A stretch of 64,000 bases of DNA, from contig NZ_CP048286.1 in NCBI RefSeq assembly GCF_010365285.1, forward strand, positions 5,692,001 to 5,756,000, written 5' to 3'. Origin of the DNA: Paenibacillus rhizovicinus. GTDB taxonomy: Bacteria; Bacillota; Bacilli; Paenibacillales; Paenibacillaceae. Each line of letters opens with the position of its first letter. The stretch's first letter is position 1. A model generated the notes under the pieces. The model did not search any database. It worked only from the letters and a program-made list of their open reading frames with translations, and was not told the origin of the DNA. Positions 7,805-16,170 of this stretch are shown here, piece by piece. The translations under genes and the position numbers were made by a program.

Positions 7805-8617
7805 CTACGCTTGCTCGACGATCGTTCCGTCCTGCGTGAATTCCTGGATGAAGGTGCCGAAATGATAACGCGGTTCATATCCGAGCTCCGCGCGTTCCCG
7901 CGATAAGTCCATCGTTTCGAGCCGAAGAGGCAGCTCTAGGCGATAGGCTTCGATGAGTCGTTTCGCGCCGGGGTACAGCCGTTCCCACGCGTCGGCGGGA
8001 GAGGCCGAGTAGGCAAGCTTGTCGGCTTCGGTGAACGCGTCATCCCGCACGATATGATACGTGCCGTACGTCTGCGGGCATACGACGGCGGACGCCACGG
8101 CCTGAATTACGTCTCGGCGGTCGACCCCGCCGTGAAGCAGCCTTTCGCCATAGTGGCGCGCGTTCGTATAAGGCGTAAAATCTGCCGGGCGCAGCAGGAT
8201 GACCTCGATGCCGTGCTGATCGTGGTAATATCGGCACAGCTGCTCGCCGATTTTCTTCGTGTATGCATAGAAGTCCGAACCGTAGAACGACATGCTCGAC
8301 AGCCACACCACGCGGCGCACCCGATTGTTGACCGCGGATTGGAACATGTTGAAGGTCCCCGTAATATTAAGTTCGTAGAAATCGCGCTCGGAGCGCTGTC
8401 CCATATGGATGCCGTGCCACGCCGGCGTATGGATGATGACATCCACGCCTTCAGCCGCTTGATTCAAAGCGCCAGGCTCGCGGACATCCGCCAAGTAGAA
8501 CGGCAGCGTCGTATCCATCGCGGCGATATCTGACAAACGGATCTCGTGCTGCGCGCGCAGCGCTTCGGCCGCGCCGGAGCCCACGCTCCCGGTTGCGCCG
8601 GTAATCAATAGCTTCAT
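7805..8617 (-). CDS. NAD-dependent epimerase/dehydratase (extended SDR)
   Basis: About 270 residues starting at MKLLITGATGSVGSG, the Rossmann G-x-x-G-x-x-G motif at the N-terminus. Other extended-SDR marks are YLADVRE, a substrate-side WLSSMSFYGSDFYAYTKK (YxxxK catalytic pair) and LLRPADFTPY. The start at 8617 is preceded by GGAGAGGGG. It is the first gene of a two-gene unit with the aldo/keto reductase, suggesting joint processing of a sugar or a sugar-derived carbonyl (inference). Confidence 0.82.
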   Translation of the reverse strand: MKLLITGATGSVGSGAAEALRAQHEIRLSDIAAMDTTLPFYLADVREPGALNQAAEGVDVIIHTPAWHGIHMGQRSERDFYELNITGTFNMFQSAVNNRVRRVVWLSSMSFYGSDFYAYTKKIGEQLCRYYHDQHGIEVILLRPADFTPYTNARHYGERLLHGGVDRRDVIQAVASAVVCPQTYGTYHIVRDDAFTEADKLAYSASPADAWERLYPGAKRLIEAYRLELPLRLETMDLSRERAELGYEPRYHFGTFIQEFTQDGTIVEQA

Positions 8618-8651
8618 CTGCTTGTCCCCTCTCCATGATGGTCTCGTCTTC

Positions 8652-8681
8652 AGTATACCAGCGCGCGCCGGAGCCTGATAA
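8652..8681 (-). promoter_or_regulatory. candidate sigma-A promoter of the epimerase unit
   Basis: On the minus strand TTATCA (8676-8681) and TATACT (8652-8657) are 18 bp apart, 34 bp before the epimerase start. Confidence 0.5.
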
Positions 8682-8989
8682 GAACTGAAAAAATGATTAC
8701 TCAGTAACCTTGAAGTAAGTACAGGCATCCACCAACGGTTGACCTGATCGGTTTGTATGGCCGGAAATTCCCTTCAATGCGGAGTAATAGCAGTCTTGAA
8801 GCATGGTCTAACCGATTTATGAATTATTTAATAGAATCTTAATACAAAAATGAGATTTTTGAATTAAATTAAACAATGAATTTAGTGCATACTATGCCGA
8901 TCAAAGGATGGGGCGAGCAAAGTATCGAGAGGATTCGCAGTCGGTTTCGGGCTTGAGATTCGTTTACTTAAAGACGTTACTAGGACTAA
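8682..8989. other. intergenic stretch, no gene seen
   Basis: About 300 bp without a convincing coding frame. It contains AT-rich sequence around 8815-8885 and a 15-bp near-palindrome, GATTACTCAGTAACC (8695-8709), just upstream of the epimerase promoter that could be an operator. Confidence 0.4.
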
Positions 8990-9208
8990 GTGTTTTGGGG
9001 TTTATTTATCCTAAGTTTTTTTGTGATTTATGTTTTATATGAAATGAACAGAAAGTTGAGGTTGAAAAGAAGCAGGAGAAAGATCATGTACAAGGGGGAC
9101 GTCATGACCTTAACCGCGAACGGTGTCCAAGCTCCATTGATGCACGTTCGATATGACAGAATTCGACGACCGGCAACATCCGATAAAGTTCCCTCGTCCA
9201 TAAAGTGA
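8990..9208 (+). CDS. possible small membrane protein
   Basis: A 72-residue frame from a GTG with no clear ribosome site. The N-terminus is hydrophobic (WGLFILSFFVIYVLY) and is followed by a very basic stretch (KLRLKRSRRK), the pattern of a single-pass protein. The second half looks random and may not be real coding sequence. Confidence 0.3.
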   Translation: MFWGLFILSFFVIYVLYEMNRKLRLKRSRRKIMYKGDVMTLTANGVQAPLMHVRYDRIRRPATSDKVPSSIK

Positions 9209-9265
9209 TGATTGGCTGTCGACGGACGGTTTCAACATCGCTACTTTTATTATGGGAGTTGTGCA

Positions 9266-10447
9266 ATGTCATTAAAATCTAGAATTTATCTGCTGTCTTC
9301 GTTATTGCTTGGACTCACCGTACTTTGCGGCATGCTGACCATCCAGGCTTATCACAGCCGTTTGCCTCTTATCGGACGATTATACGGTGAGGGGAGCGCG
9401 TCGATTGCCGTTAATTCGGAGACAGCTGCGCCGCTGTTCAGCGGGCTGCGTCCCGGCCCCGACGAACCCCACGCCACCTACTATAAGAATCGCGTGCTTG
9501 TGCTGATGTATCACGAAGTCGAACAAGTACCGCACGATATCGGCGCGTTATCCGCTGCTAAATTCGAGCGCCAGCTCGAATTAATGAAAGCCAACAATTT
9601 TCATTGGATCACGATGGATCAGTATCGCGATTTCATCCTGCGCGGAGCCCCTGTTCCGAATAACGCGGTATTGCTGACATTCGATGATGGCTATGCGTCT
9701 TTTTACCAGTACGCGTATCCGATTTTGAGCAAATACGAGGCGCCGGCGACCAGTTTTCTGAACGTCTGCACGGTGGGTAACCCGAAGGAAGCCGGGGTTC
9801 CCAAGTTGAATTGGAGCCAGGTGAAAGAGATGAGCCGGAACGGGATTTCATTCTACAGCCATTCGTTCGATTCTCATCGGTACGCGCCTACGGATGCGAA
9901 AGGCAAGCACATGATTGCCGCATTGACCGGACGCATTTACTTGAAAGAGCTAGGCAGACGGGAGACGGAAAGCGAATACGAACGGCGAGTGAAAGCCGAT
10001 TTGGAGCAAGCGAATGTTATTCTGGAACGGGAACTTGGCTCTCCGAATCATGTGTTAGCTTTCCCATACGGGGCATTCTCCAAGTCGCTGCTGCATATTT
10101 CCGCGCAGCTTGGCATCGACGTGACGCTGACGGTTAAGGACGGACTCGACAGTACTGGCCAGAACAACGGCTTCCGCCTCAATGCCGGCGGCAAGCAAGA
10201 TAATCCGGAACTATTGCTGGCGTTGATGAAGCATGCGCCGCAACGACTGGGACACGCCCACTTCGACCGCGCGCCCGAACGAAAGCGGGAGGCCCTGTGG
10301 ACGTTGGCGGGAATGGCCATCGTCGCCGCGTTGTTAGCGCAGTCTGCAGGCAAGCTCATACTGGAAAAGCGGCGAACGGAATCGCCTTCTCAAGATTCGG
10401 GGAGCGAGCCCCCAAAAGCGCCTACGTCTAAAGAAAGCACAGGGTAA
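9266..10447 (+). CDS. membrane-anchored polysaccharide deacetylase
   Basis: About 393 residues from the ATG at 9266 (GGGAG site). An N-terminal signal anchor (residues 6-28) is followed by a NodB-homology domain with LMYHEVE and the metal/catalytic motif LLTFDDGYASF. The layout recalls the PgaB/IcaB-type deacetylases acting on N-acetylglucosamine polymers outside the cell. A second hydrophobic helix near the C-terminus (about 350-370) precedes a hydrophilic Ser/Pro-rich tail, so both ends may be membrane-associated. The natural glycan is not known. Confidence 0.8.
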   Translation: MSLKSRIYLLSSLLLGLTVLCGMLTIQAYHSRLPLIGRLYGEGSASIAVNSETAAPLFSGLRPGPDEPHATYYKNRVLVLMYHEVEQVPHDIGALSAAKFERQLELMKANNFHWITMDQYRDFILRGAPVPNNAVLLTFDDGYASFYQYAYPILSKYEAPATSFLNVCTVGNPKEAGVPKLNWSQVKEMSRNGISFYSHSFDSHRYAPTDAKGKHMIAALTGRIYLKELGRRETESEYERRVKADLEQANVILERELGSPNHVLAFPYGAFSKSLLHISAQLGIDVTLTVKDGLDSTGQNNGFRLNAGGKQDNPELLLALMKHAPQRLGHAHFDRAPERKREALWTLAGMAIVAALLAQSAGKLILEKRRTESPSQDSGSEPPKAPTSKESTG

Positions 10448-10717
10448 AACAGCGATGATCGAATTTTAAACGATACGGGTGCAACAGACCATCAAATAAC
10501 TCTTAAGTTTCATTTGAGTTAGCGTGGACTAACCTAACGGAAAACATGAAGAAGTGACATTAAAACTTACACTTTATGGATGGTTTAAGTTTGAAATATA
10601 ATAGCCAAAGGTTCCGATGCTTGCTATTCTCAGGAGCAGAGCGCCATTCATTGGAACCAGGCAGAGAAGATTCATTCCAACTATCCATAATATGATCCGA
10701 GCCAATTACATACTTCC

Positions 10718-11567
10718 CTCTTATGTTACGAATATGTCGCATCCACATATTCTCTCATAGTTTCCTATGAGGACAGACTATATCATCATCCACAAGGGAT
10801 GCCGAGCGCTTCGAGATCGCTTAATCCCTACTCCCTTACGGGATAGTCGTTGCACCTTTCTAAACTATACTTATATTAGTTTAGACTTGGCTCAGGATTA
10901 TCATAGCCTTTAATTGGCCTTAGGCGTTTCCTGAATTCACACGCGTCCACACGGTCATTGCTAACCGAGGGGGCTAACTTGTAACTTTGATTTTCATGGT
11001 CAAATGTAATTAGTCCTAAATGGTATAGTTGGAACGCAACCTCTTCTAGGCTATTATGTATATCTCTGTGATGAGACATAGAAGAACATAGAAAAAGATT
11101 GCTCAGATCATTGTTGAGTTTATTTCCGTCGATATGGTGAATAAGTTCTTTTTCACCTAATGGTCGCTCAATATTATCCTGTACGACTTTGCGATGCATT
11201 AGGACATATCCATCTTTTCTACCGTATTTAACAGAATCACCTGCCAAATAAATTTCATAGTATCCATGATGATTTTGATATATTGAACCTAATTGACGCT
11301 CATCTTGAGGCTTTCTGTGACCTGAGTTCCAAGACGGTTTGCCTATTTTATTCTTGCCGTTTCTCTTGTTGCTGCAAGCCCTACAAGGATGTTCCTCTTT
11401 TTCTAAAATGGCTGTGTTGCGTTGCGTCTCTCTGATTTCACCGCAATCTTCACACTTTAGCACGATTTTACCTTTTTTAGATCCAATAGAATAAATAATT
11501 TTGACCACTCCTATATTGTATTGTTGTATTCCAATATAAATTATATCATATAGCCACGAAAAAATTT
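10718..11567 (-). mobile_element. group I intron (td-like, subgroup IA) with internal HNH ORF
   Basis: The minus strand at 10720-10865 carries a group I core strikingly like the T4 td intron: CAACGACTATCCC, GGGAGTAGGG, then GATATAGTCTG, where GACTA and TAGTC form P7. A P9-like hairpin CTCATAG-GAAA-CTATGAG and an AATATGT/ACATATT hairpin follow. The proposed 5' splice site is after a U (AATGGT, last exon base 11568); intron GCTAT near the 5' end can pair with exon ATGGU as P1 with the U-G pair at the cut. The 3' site is after G at 10718. Splicing restores the ThyX frame exactly (RQW-WKYV). Confidence 0.85.
10876..11508 (-). CDS. intron-encoded HNH homing endonuclease
   Basis: 210 residues. The N-terminus has a zinc-ribbon-like pair (CEDC near residue 19, CRAC near 42), followed by a basic linker (RNGKNKIGKPSWNSGH). 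The HNH motif is LIHHIDGNKLNNDLSNL with a later SHHRDIH (about residues 122-153). The whole gene lies inside the group I intron, starting 60 nt from the 5' splice site behind AGGAGTGG. Its end (NPEPSLN) overlaps the start of the conserved intron core. It probably cleaves intron-less thyX to promote intron spread. The frame is intact although the host gene is decayed. Confidence 0.85.
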   Translation of the reverse strand: MVKIIYSIGSKKGKIVLKCEDCGEIRETQRNTAILEKEEHPCRACSNKRNGKNKIGKPSWNSGHRKPQDERQLGSIYQNHHGYYEIYLAGDSVKYGRKDGYVLMHRKVVQDNIERPLGEKELIHHIDGNKLNNDLSNLFLCSSMSHHRDIHNSLEEVAFQLYHLGLITFDHENQSYKLAPSVSNDRVDACEFRKRLRPIKGYDNPEPSLN

Positions 11568-11852
11568 ACCATTGCCTTGCAACCATGAGAGGTGCATACA
11601 CTTCAAATTGCAGAAATGCATGTCTGAAAGGTGAGGTATGGCCTTCACGAGCAAAGAACTTAATGAGTCTAATATCTTTAGCCCCTCTTTTCTGTTTTAA
11701 TGGCTGCAAGTGATGATATTGTCTAAAACCAGTTGTGACCAACTTTCGAGGTGATTTATGCGGTCATTTTCCCTAAATTCACGCTCATATAATTCCTGAA
11801 CCTTACTCCTTCAGATGCGGTGACTTGCCCTATGTATGATGCATTGCTCAGT

Positions 11853-12290
11853 TTGGATGCTTGGAACGAATCGAGTCGTCGATACATAACCGAAGAACCG
11901 GCTTTTTATACGCCGAAGGCGGATGAATGGAGATCCAAGCCTGAGAACTCCAAACAAGGCAGCGGCGACATTATTTCTTGGGAGCTTGGCGAGAAACATA
12001 CGCAGGCGTTGTTGTCCTACATCGAACTAGGGATGACAAAGTATGATCAAGCTTTGAAAGATGGAATATGTGCGGAGCAAGCACGATTGTTCCTGCCGGC
12101 CTATGGCATGTATGTTCGTTGGTATTGGACGGCATCCTTTCAATCGGTTGCTCACTTCTTGGCGCAACGATTAGAGCATGACGCGCAGAAAGAAATCCAG
12201 GATTATGCAAAGGCTGTCTTAGAGCTCATAAAATCCATTTATCCTGTTTCATTAGAGGAATTGGTTTATAAAGAAAATGGAATCGTGTGA
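11853..12290 (+). pseudogene. thyX: 3' fragment of a second thyX
   Basis: About 145 residues homologous to the C-terminal two thirds of ThyX: DAWNESSRRYITEEPAFYTP, DEWRSKPENSKQGSG, then ARLFLPAYGMYVRWYWTASF and FLAQRLEHDAQKEIQDYA. The N-terminal region (about 90 residues, including the ARQW..VIGS part of the active site) is missing and there is no ribosome site. The fragment begins where the opposite-strand thyX begins, so the two lie head-to-head. It covers some of the same residues as the minus-strand exon but differs in sequence, so it comes from a separate copy. Confidence 0.8.
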
Positions 12291-12352
12291 TAACCGTCCA
12301 GGTATGTTATCTTAATAGATGAATATCCTTTACCGGCCCAATCGCATAATCG

Positions 12353-12534
12353 AGAACAGGTGTCTGATCGGCGAGCATGCTTGTCGTTCCGACTTAAAAG
12401 GGAAGTTCGGTGCAATGCCGACGCGGTCCCGCCACTGTAACGGAGGAGCAGGCAGCTCATCCGGCCACTGATCAGCATGGATCGGGAAGGCCGCTGCCGA
12501 GTGACGATTCCGGAGCCAGGAGACCTGCCCGTTC
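12353..12534 (+). promoter_or_regulatory. cobalamin (B12) riboswitch aptamer
   Basis: Contains the signature elements in order: GGTGTC near 12359, AAAAGGGAAG (12397-12406), GGTGCAATGCCG, GCGGTCCCGCCACTGT, GGCCACTG, GGGAAGGCC and the B12 box AGCCAGGAGACCTGCC (12514-12529), closed by GAACAGGTGTC pairing with GACCTGCCC..GTTC. It senses adenosyl- or methyl-cobalamin in the nascent transcript. The next gene is the LysR-type regulator, not a B12 synthesis or uptake gene. Confidence 0.95.
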
Positions 12535-12604
12535 TGACAGCACTGCTTTACCTACGGGAGATAGGGAGGTGTTAGATGAACCGTCATGATGTACGCATAT
12601 GAAG

Positions 12605-12640
12605 GCGTCTTTCCCTATTGCAGCGGGAGGACGCTTTTTA
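12605..12640 (+). terminator. intrinsic terminator of the B12 riboswitch
   Basis: GCGTC (12605-12609) pairs with GACGC (12630-12634), extended inward by TCCC/GGGA, followed by TTTTT. Being 70 nt after the aptamer and 116 nt before the LysR gene, it is the probable expression platform, reducing read-through when cobalamin is bound. Confidence 0.8.
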
Positions 12641-12755
12641 TTGTTGTCGGCAGATGCAGGGAATTTCCTGGCGCTTTGCCGAATCAAAGCATACGAGTAA
12701 CGAAGACATGTTTTATTGAAGAGGCGATAAAATCCGAAGCAAAAGGGGAAACTCA

Positions 12756-13697
12756 ATGACCTTGCAGCAATTGAAATATATTCTGACCATCGTTAGCTGC
12801 GGCTCTATCAGCGAAGCGGCCAAGCGGTTGTTTATTTCGCAGCCGAGCTTGTCCAACGCGGTGAAAGAGATCGAGGCGGAATCCGGTATCGAGATCTTCC
12901 TACGATCGTCCAAGGGAATCGTGCTATCCGGCGACGGAGCGGAGTTTCTATCCTACGCCAGGCAAGTCGTGGAGCAAGCCGAGCTTCTCGAACAGCGGTA
13001 CATGAATCGTAAGCCTTCGAAGAAGTTGTTCTCGATCTCCACGCAGCATTACGCCTTCTCCGTGCAGGCTTTCGTCGGACTGCTGAAGGAGCTTGACGTG
13101 GACGAGTACGAGTGTACGCTGCGCGAAACGCGAACCCATGAAATTATCGAAGACGTGCGGAATATGAAAAGCGAGCTCGGAATCATCTATATGAGCGAAT
13201 TCAACCGAAAAGTCATTCAGAAGCTATTAAAAGACAACGAGCTTCGCTTTCATGCGTTGTTCCAAGCGGAAGCGCACGTATTCATTAGCGAAGAGCATCC
13301 GCTTGCTTCCAAGTCGTTGCTGGACATCGAGGATTTGGATGATTTCCCGTGCTTGGCTTTCGAGCAAGGCGAATATAATTCCTTCTACTTCGCGGAGGAG
13401 ATACTCAGCACGCGAACGTACAAGAAGAAAATACTGGTCAGCGACCGCGCCACGTTATTCAACCTGCTGATCGGGCTTAACGGCTATACGATCAGCTCGG
13501 GCGTACTGAACAAGGATCTGAACGGGGAGCAAATCAAATCGGTGCGGCTTCGTACGGATGAGAACATTCAGGTAGGTTACATCGTGAATCAGAAGGCGAG
13601 CTTGAGCCAGCTGGCTGCCGCCTATGTGACGAAGCTCAAAACCGTCATTACGGATTTCGGCTATCCGATCATAAATCAAGAGGATGGGCTCGACTGA
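12756..13697 (+). CDS. LysR-type regulator under B12 riboswitch control (probable activator of metE)
   Basis: 313 residues. The N-terminal helix-turn-helix is typical of LysR proteins (LQQLKYILTIVSCGSISEAAKRL, FISQPSLSNAVKEIE) and the C-terminal half is a periplasmic-binding-protein-like effector domain. It starts at ATG after AAAGGGGAAA. It converges with metE, with only 20 bp between stops, and its leader carries the riboswitch and terminator. The arrangement suggests a MetR-like activator of methionine genes made only when cobalamin is scarce (inference); CysL- or CynR-type roles cannot be excluded. Confidence 0.85.
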   Translation: MTLQQLKYILTIVSCGSISEAAKRLFISQPSLSNAVKEIEAESGIEIFLRSSKGIVLSGDGAEFLSYARQVVEQAELLEQRYMNRKPSKKLFSISTQHYAFSVQAFVGLLKELDVDEYECTLRETRTHEIIEDVRNMKSELGIIYMSEFNRKVIQKLLKDNELRFHALFQAEAHVFISEEHPLASKSLLDIEDLDDFPCLAFEQGEYNSFYFAEEILSTRTYKKKILVSDRATLFNLLIGLNGYTISSGVLNKDLNGEQIKSVRLRTDENIQVGYIVNQKASLSQLAAAYVTKLKTVITDFGYPIINQEDGLD

Positions 13698-13710
13698 GCC
13701 CATCCTCTTG
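13677..13710. terminator. shared hairpin between LysR gene and metE
   Basis: A perfect 14-bp stem, CAAGAGGATGGGCT paired with AGCCCATCCTCTTG over the loop CGACTG, spans the LysR stop and the short gap before the metE stop. T-runs are weak on both sides, but position and symmetry fit a bidirectional terminator. Confidence 0.65.
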
Positions 13711-13717
13711 TACGTCA

Positions 13718-15988
13718 TTACAGCGTTGCCCGTACTTCCTTGGCTGCTTGGACAAGGTTCTTCAAGCTGGCCCACGTTTCCGTGACGCCGCGCGTTTTAA
13801 GTCCGCAGTCCGGGTTAACCCATAGCTTGGAGACGTCGATCTTGCCCAGCATGCGGTCAAGTCCTTGTTTGAGCTCGTCGACGCTAGGGATCCGAGGCGA
13901 ATGGATGTCGTAGACGCCGGGGCCGACTTCAGTACGGAAGCCGCATTCGTTAATGGCATCGATGATGGCCAGATCCGAGCGCGACGCTTCGAACGTGATG
14001 ACATCGGCGTCCATCGCATCGATATCGCGAATGATGTCGCTGAACTGGCTGTAGCACATATGGGTATGAATTTGCGTTTCGGCTTTCACGCCGCTGTGCA
14101 CGAGTCTGAAGGCAGGAATCGCCCAGCTCAAGTATTCGCTCTGCCAGTCCGAATGACGTAATGGAAGCTTCTCGCGCAATGCGGCTTCGTCGATCTGAAT
14201 CATTTCGATGCCGTTGGCTTCGAGATCGAGTACTTCGTCGCGAATCGCAAGACAGATCTGCAGCGCGCTTTCCTTCAGGGTGATATCTTCGCGAGGGAAC
14301 GACCAGTTGAGGATCGTGACCGGACCCGTCAGCATGCCTTTGACCAGCTTGTTAGTACGGCTCTTCGCGAACGCTGAATATTCAACGGTCATCGGCTTGC
14401 TGCGGCTAATGTCGCCCCATACGACCGGCGGTTTTACGCAGCGCGTTCCGTAAGACTGCACCCAGGCGTTCTCCGTGAAGATGAAGCCGTCCAAGCATTC
14501 GCCGAAGTATTCGACCATGTCGTTGCGTTCGTATTCACCGTGGACAATGACGTCAAGTCCGATTTCTTCCTGCTGCGCAATGCATTCTGCGATGCGGTCA
14601 AAGTTGAACTGCTTGTACTGTTCCTCGGTGATGCTGCCTTTCTTAAAGGCTGCGCGGTTTGCGCGGACTTCAGCCGTTTGCGGGAACGAGCCGATCGTCG
14701 TCGTAGGCAAGAGCGGCAGATTGAACTTGGCCTTCTGAATGGTTTCCCGTTCGGCGAAGGCAGGCAATCTCGTGAAGTCGGCATCCGTCAAACCGGCTAC
14801 TCGCTTCTGAACCGAGTTGTCGTTCGCAAGGCGCGATACGCTGAACAGCTTCTCGTTCTCCGTATAGAGCGCGAAGGCTTCCGGGTTCGATTGCTCCAAG
14901 ATCGACTTCAGATCCGCAAGCTCGCGCAGCTTCTCTTCGGCGAACGCGAAATATTGCTTATTCGCGGCCGTCAGCTTCGTTTCGTGCCTCATCGTGTAGG
15001 GAACATGAAGCAGCGAGCAGGAAGCGCCGATTACGATTTGGCTGGCATGCTTGCTGATTTCGCGAACGAGGGCAATCGTCTGCTTATACTGGTTCTTCCA
15101 GATGTTCTTGCCGTTGAGGACGCCGGCGAACAGCACCTTGTCACTTGCGAAGCCATGCTTGCGCACGAGTTCCAAAGACTGCTTGCCTTCGACGAAGTCG
15201 ATGCCGATGCCGTCGAACGGAAGCGCTTGAAGGGCTTGATAGCAGTCGCGAACGTCTCCGAAATACGTCTGCGCGATAACTTTAACGCTGCCTTTGGCGG
15301 AAAGGATGCCGTTATAAAGCTCGTTGAAAAGCGCGATATCTTCTGCTGTCACATCGGTTACCAATGCAGGCTCATCCAGTTGAAGCCATGCTGCGCCGAG
15401 CGTATTCAATTGGTTCAGGACGGCCGTGTACGCTTCGATGATCGCAGGAACATAGTCTTTGGCTTGCTTGGAGCCGGTGAATCTCGCCAGCTTCAGCAAG
15501 GTGAATGCGCCGATTAGCACAGGCTTGGTTGCGATGCCGAGCTGCTTGGCTTCCGTGAATTCGTCGAACAGCTTCGAACCGGACAAACGGATGCCGGTCG
15601 TATCGTCGATTTCGGGCACCATGTAGTGATAGTTCGTGTTGAACCATTTTTTCATCGCCAGCGCTTTTACGTCGCCCTTGTCGCCCTGATAGCCTCTCGC
15701 CATTGCGAAATAGGTCTCCAGCGGATTTAGGCCAAGCGCTTGGTAGCGTTGCGGAACGATTCCGAGCAAGCACGCCGTGTCGAGCAGTCCGTCGTAGAAG
15801 GAAAAATCGTTGGACGGAATGAAGTCGATGCCGTTCTCCTGCTGAAGCTTCCAGTTTGCGGATCTAAGCCGAGCGGCTGTTTGCTGCAGCTCTTCGATCG
15901 ACAGCGTGCCTTTAAAATATTTTTCGGATGCGAATTTCAGTTCTCTAAGGGCGCCGACGCGCGGATAACCAATGATGGACGTTTTCAA
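13718..15988 (-). CDS. metE: cobalamin-independent methionine synthase
   Basis: 756 residues, the normal length. It transfers the methyl group of 5-methyl-tetrahydropteroyl-triglutamate to homocysteine. The N-terminal half begins with IGYPRVGALRELKFA. The C-terminal catalytic half has LLPTTTIGSFPQT, DVIVHGEYERNDMVEYFGE, IQIDEAALREKLP and the zinc ligands in HTHMCYSQ and NPDCGLKTR. Start: ATG after AAGGAGCTG. Its own leader is short and carries no riboswitch; B12 control probably acts through the convergent LysR gene. It has no co-transcribed neighbour. Confidence 0.96.
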   Translation of the reverse strand: MKTSIIGYPRVGALRELKFASEKYFKGTLSIEELQQTAARLRSANWKLQQENGIDFIPSNDFSFYDGLLDTACLLGIVPQRYQALGLNPLETYFAMARGYQGDKGDVKALAMKKWFNTNYHYMVPEIDDTTGIRLSGSKLFDEFTEAKQLGIATKPVLIGAFTLLKLARFTGSKQAKDYVPAIIEAYTAVLNQLNTLGAAWLQLDEPALVTDVTAEDIALFNELYNGILSAKGSVKVIAQTYFGDVRDCYQALQALPFDGIGIDFVEGKQSLELVRKHGFASDKVLFAGVLNGKNIWKNQYKQTIALVREISKHASQIVIGASCSLLHVPYTMRHETKLTAANKQYFAFAEEKLRELADLKSILEQSNPEAFALYTENEKLFSVSRLANDNSVQKRVAGLTDADFTRLPAFAERETIQKAKFNLPLLPTTTIGSFPQTAEVRANRAAFKKGSITEEQYKQFNFDRIAECIAQQEEIGLDVIVHGEYERNDMVEYFGECLDGFIFTENAWVQSYGTRCVKPPVVWGDISRSKPMTVEYSAFAKSRTNKLVKGMLTGPVTILNWSFPREDITLKESALQICLAIRDEVLDLEANGIEMIQIDEAALREKLPLRHSDWQSEYLSWAIPAFRLVHSGVKAETQIHTHMCYSQFSDIIRDIDAMDADVITFEASRSDLAIIDAINECGFRTEVGPGVYDIHSPRIPSVDELKQGLDRMLGKIDVSKLWVNPDCGLKTRGVTETWASLKNLVQAAKEVRATL

Positions 15989-16020
15989 TAGTAACAGCTC
16001 CTTACGAATATGTTGGATTC

Positions 16021-16078
16021 ATTATAGATCGTGGAAGCTGCTATCAAAAAATACTTAAAAACTATCTTTGGGTATAGT
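16021..16078 (-). promoter_or_regulatory. metE promoter region with LysR-box-like dyads
   Basis: Minus strand: TATAAT (16021-16026), with TTGATA (16042-16047) 15 bp upstream, a short spacer that suggests dependence on an activator. Upstream lie the dyad ACTAT-N8-ATAGT (16061-16078) and GATAGTTTTTAAGTATT, close to the TATAGTTTNAAACTATA MET box recognised by MetR-type LysR proteins in streptococci. Confidence 0.5.
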
Positions 16079-16170
16079 CTGATGCTATGGGATTGACATT
16101 AGCGGCGTATCTATCCAAGACGGTTGAAGTAATCCTATAATATGGATAAGAATCATTCGTGGAGGTTCAT

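Larger units (their letters stand above)
10560..11852 (-). pseudogene. thyX: decayed flavin-dependent thymidylate synthase gene interrupted by a group I intron
   Basis: ThyX makes dTMP from dUMP with FAD and methylene-tetrahydrofolate. Upstream of the intron, minus-strand translation gives KLSNASYIGQVTASEG, ENDRINHLESWSQLVLDN and, after one frame change near 11712-11725, FFAREGHTSPFRHAFLQ and EVYAPLMVARQW. Removing the intron joins RQW to WKYVIGSDHIMDSWNESS. The downstream exon then lacks the RRY..TEE segment, keeps NEWRSAPENSK and ends in unrelated residues. The start codon is missing at the head-to-head junction near 11853. It cannot make a working enzyme. Confidence 0.8.

Noticed and set aside
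10876-11508. HNH gene as a free-standing restriction enzyme
   Set aside because: It lies entirely within the group I intron, overlaps its core, and has no methyltransferase partner; homing endonuclease fits better.
14540-15517. 325-codon plus-strand frame inside metE
   Set aside because: Antisense shadow of metE with no start site or domain.
15989-16170. possible S-box or B12 riboswitch directly before metE
   Set aside because: The leader is too short and lacks the conserved elements of either riboswitch.
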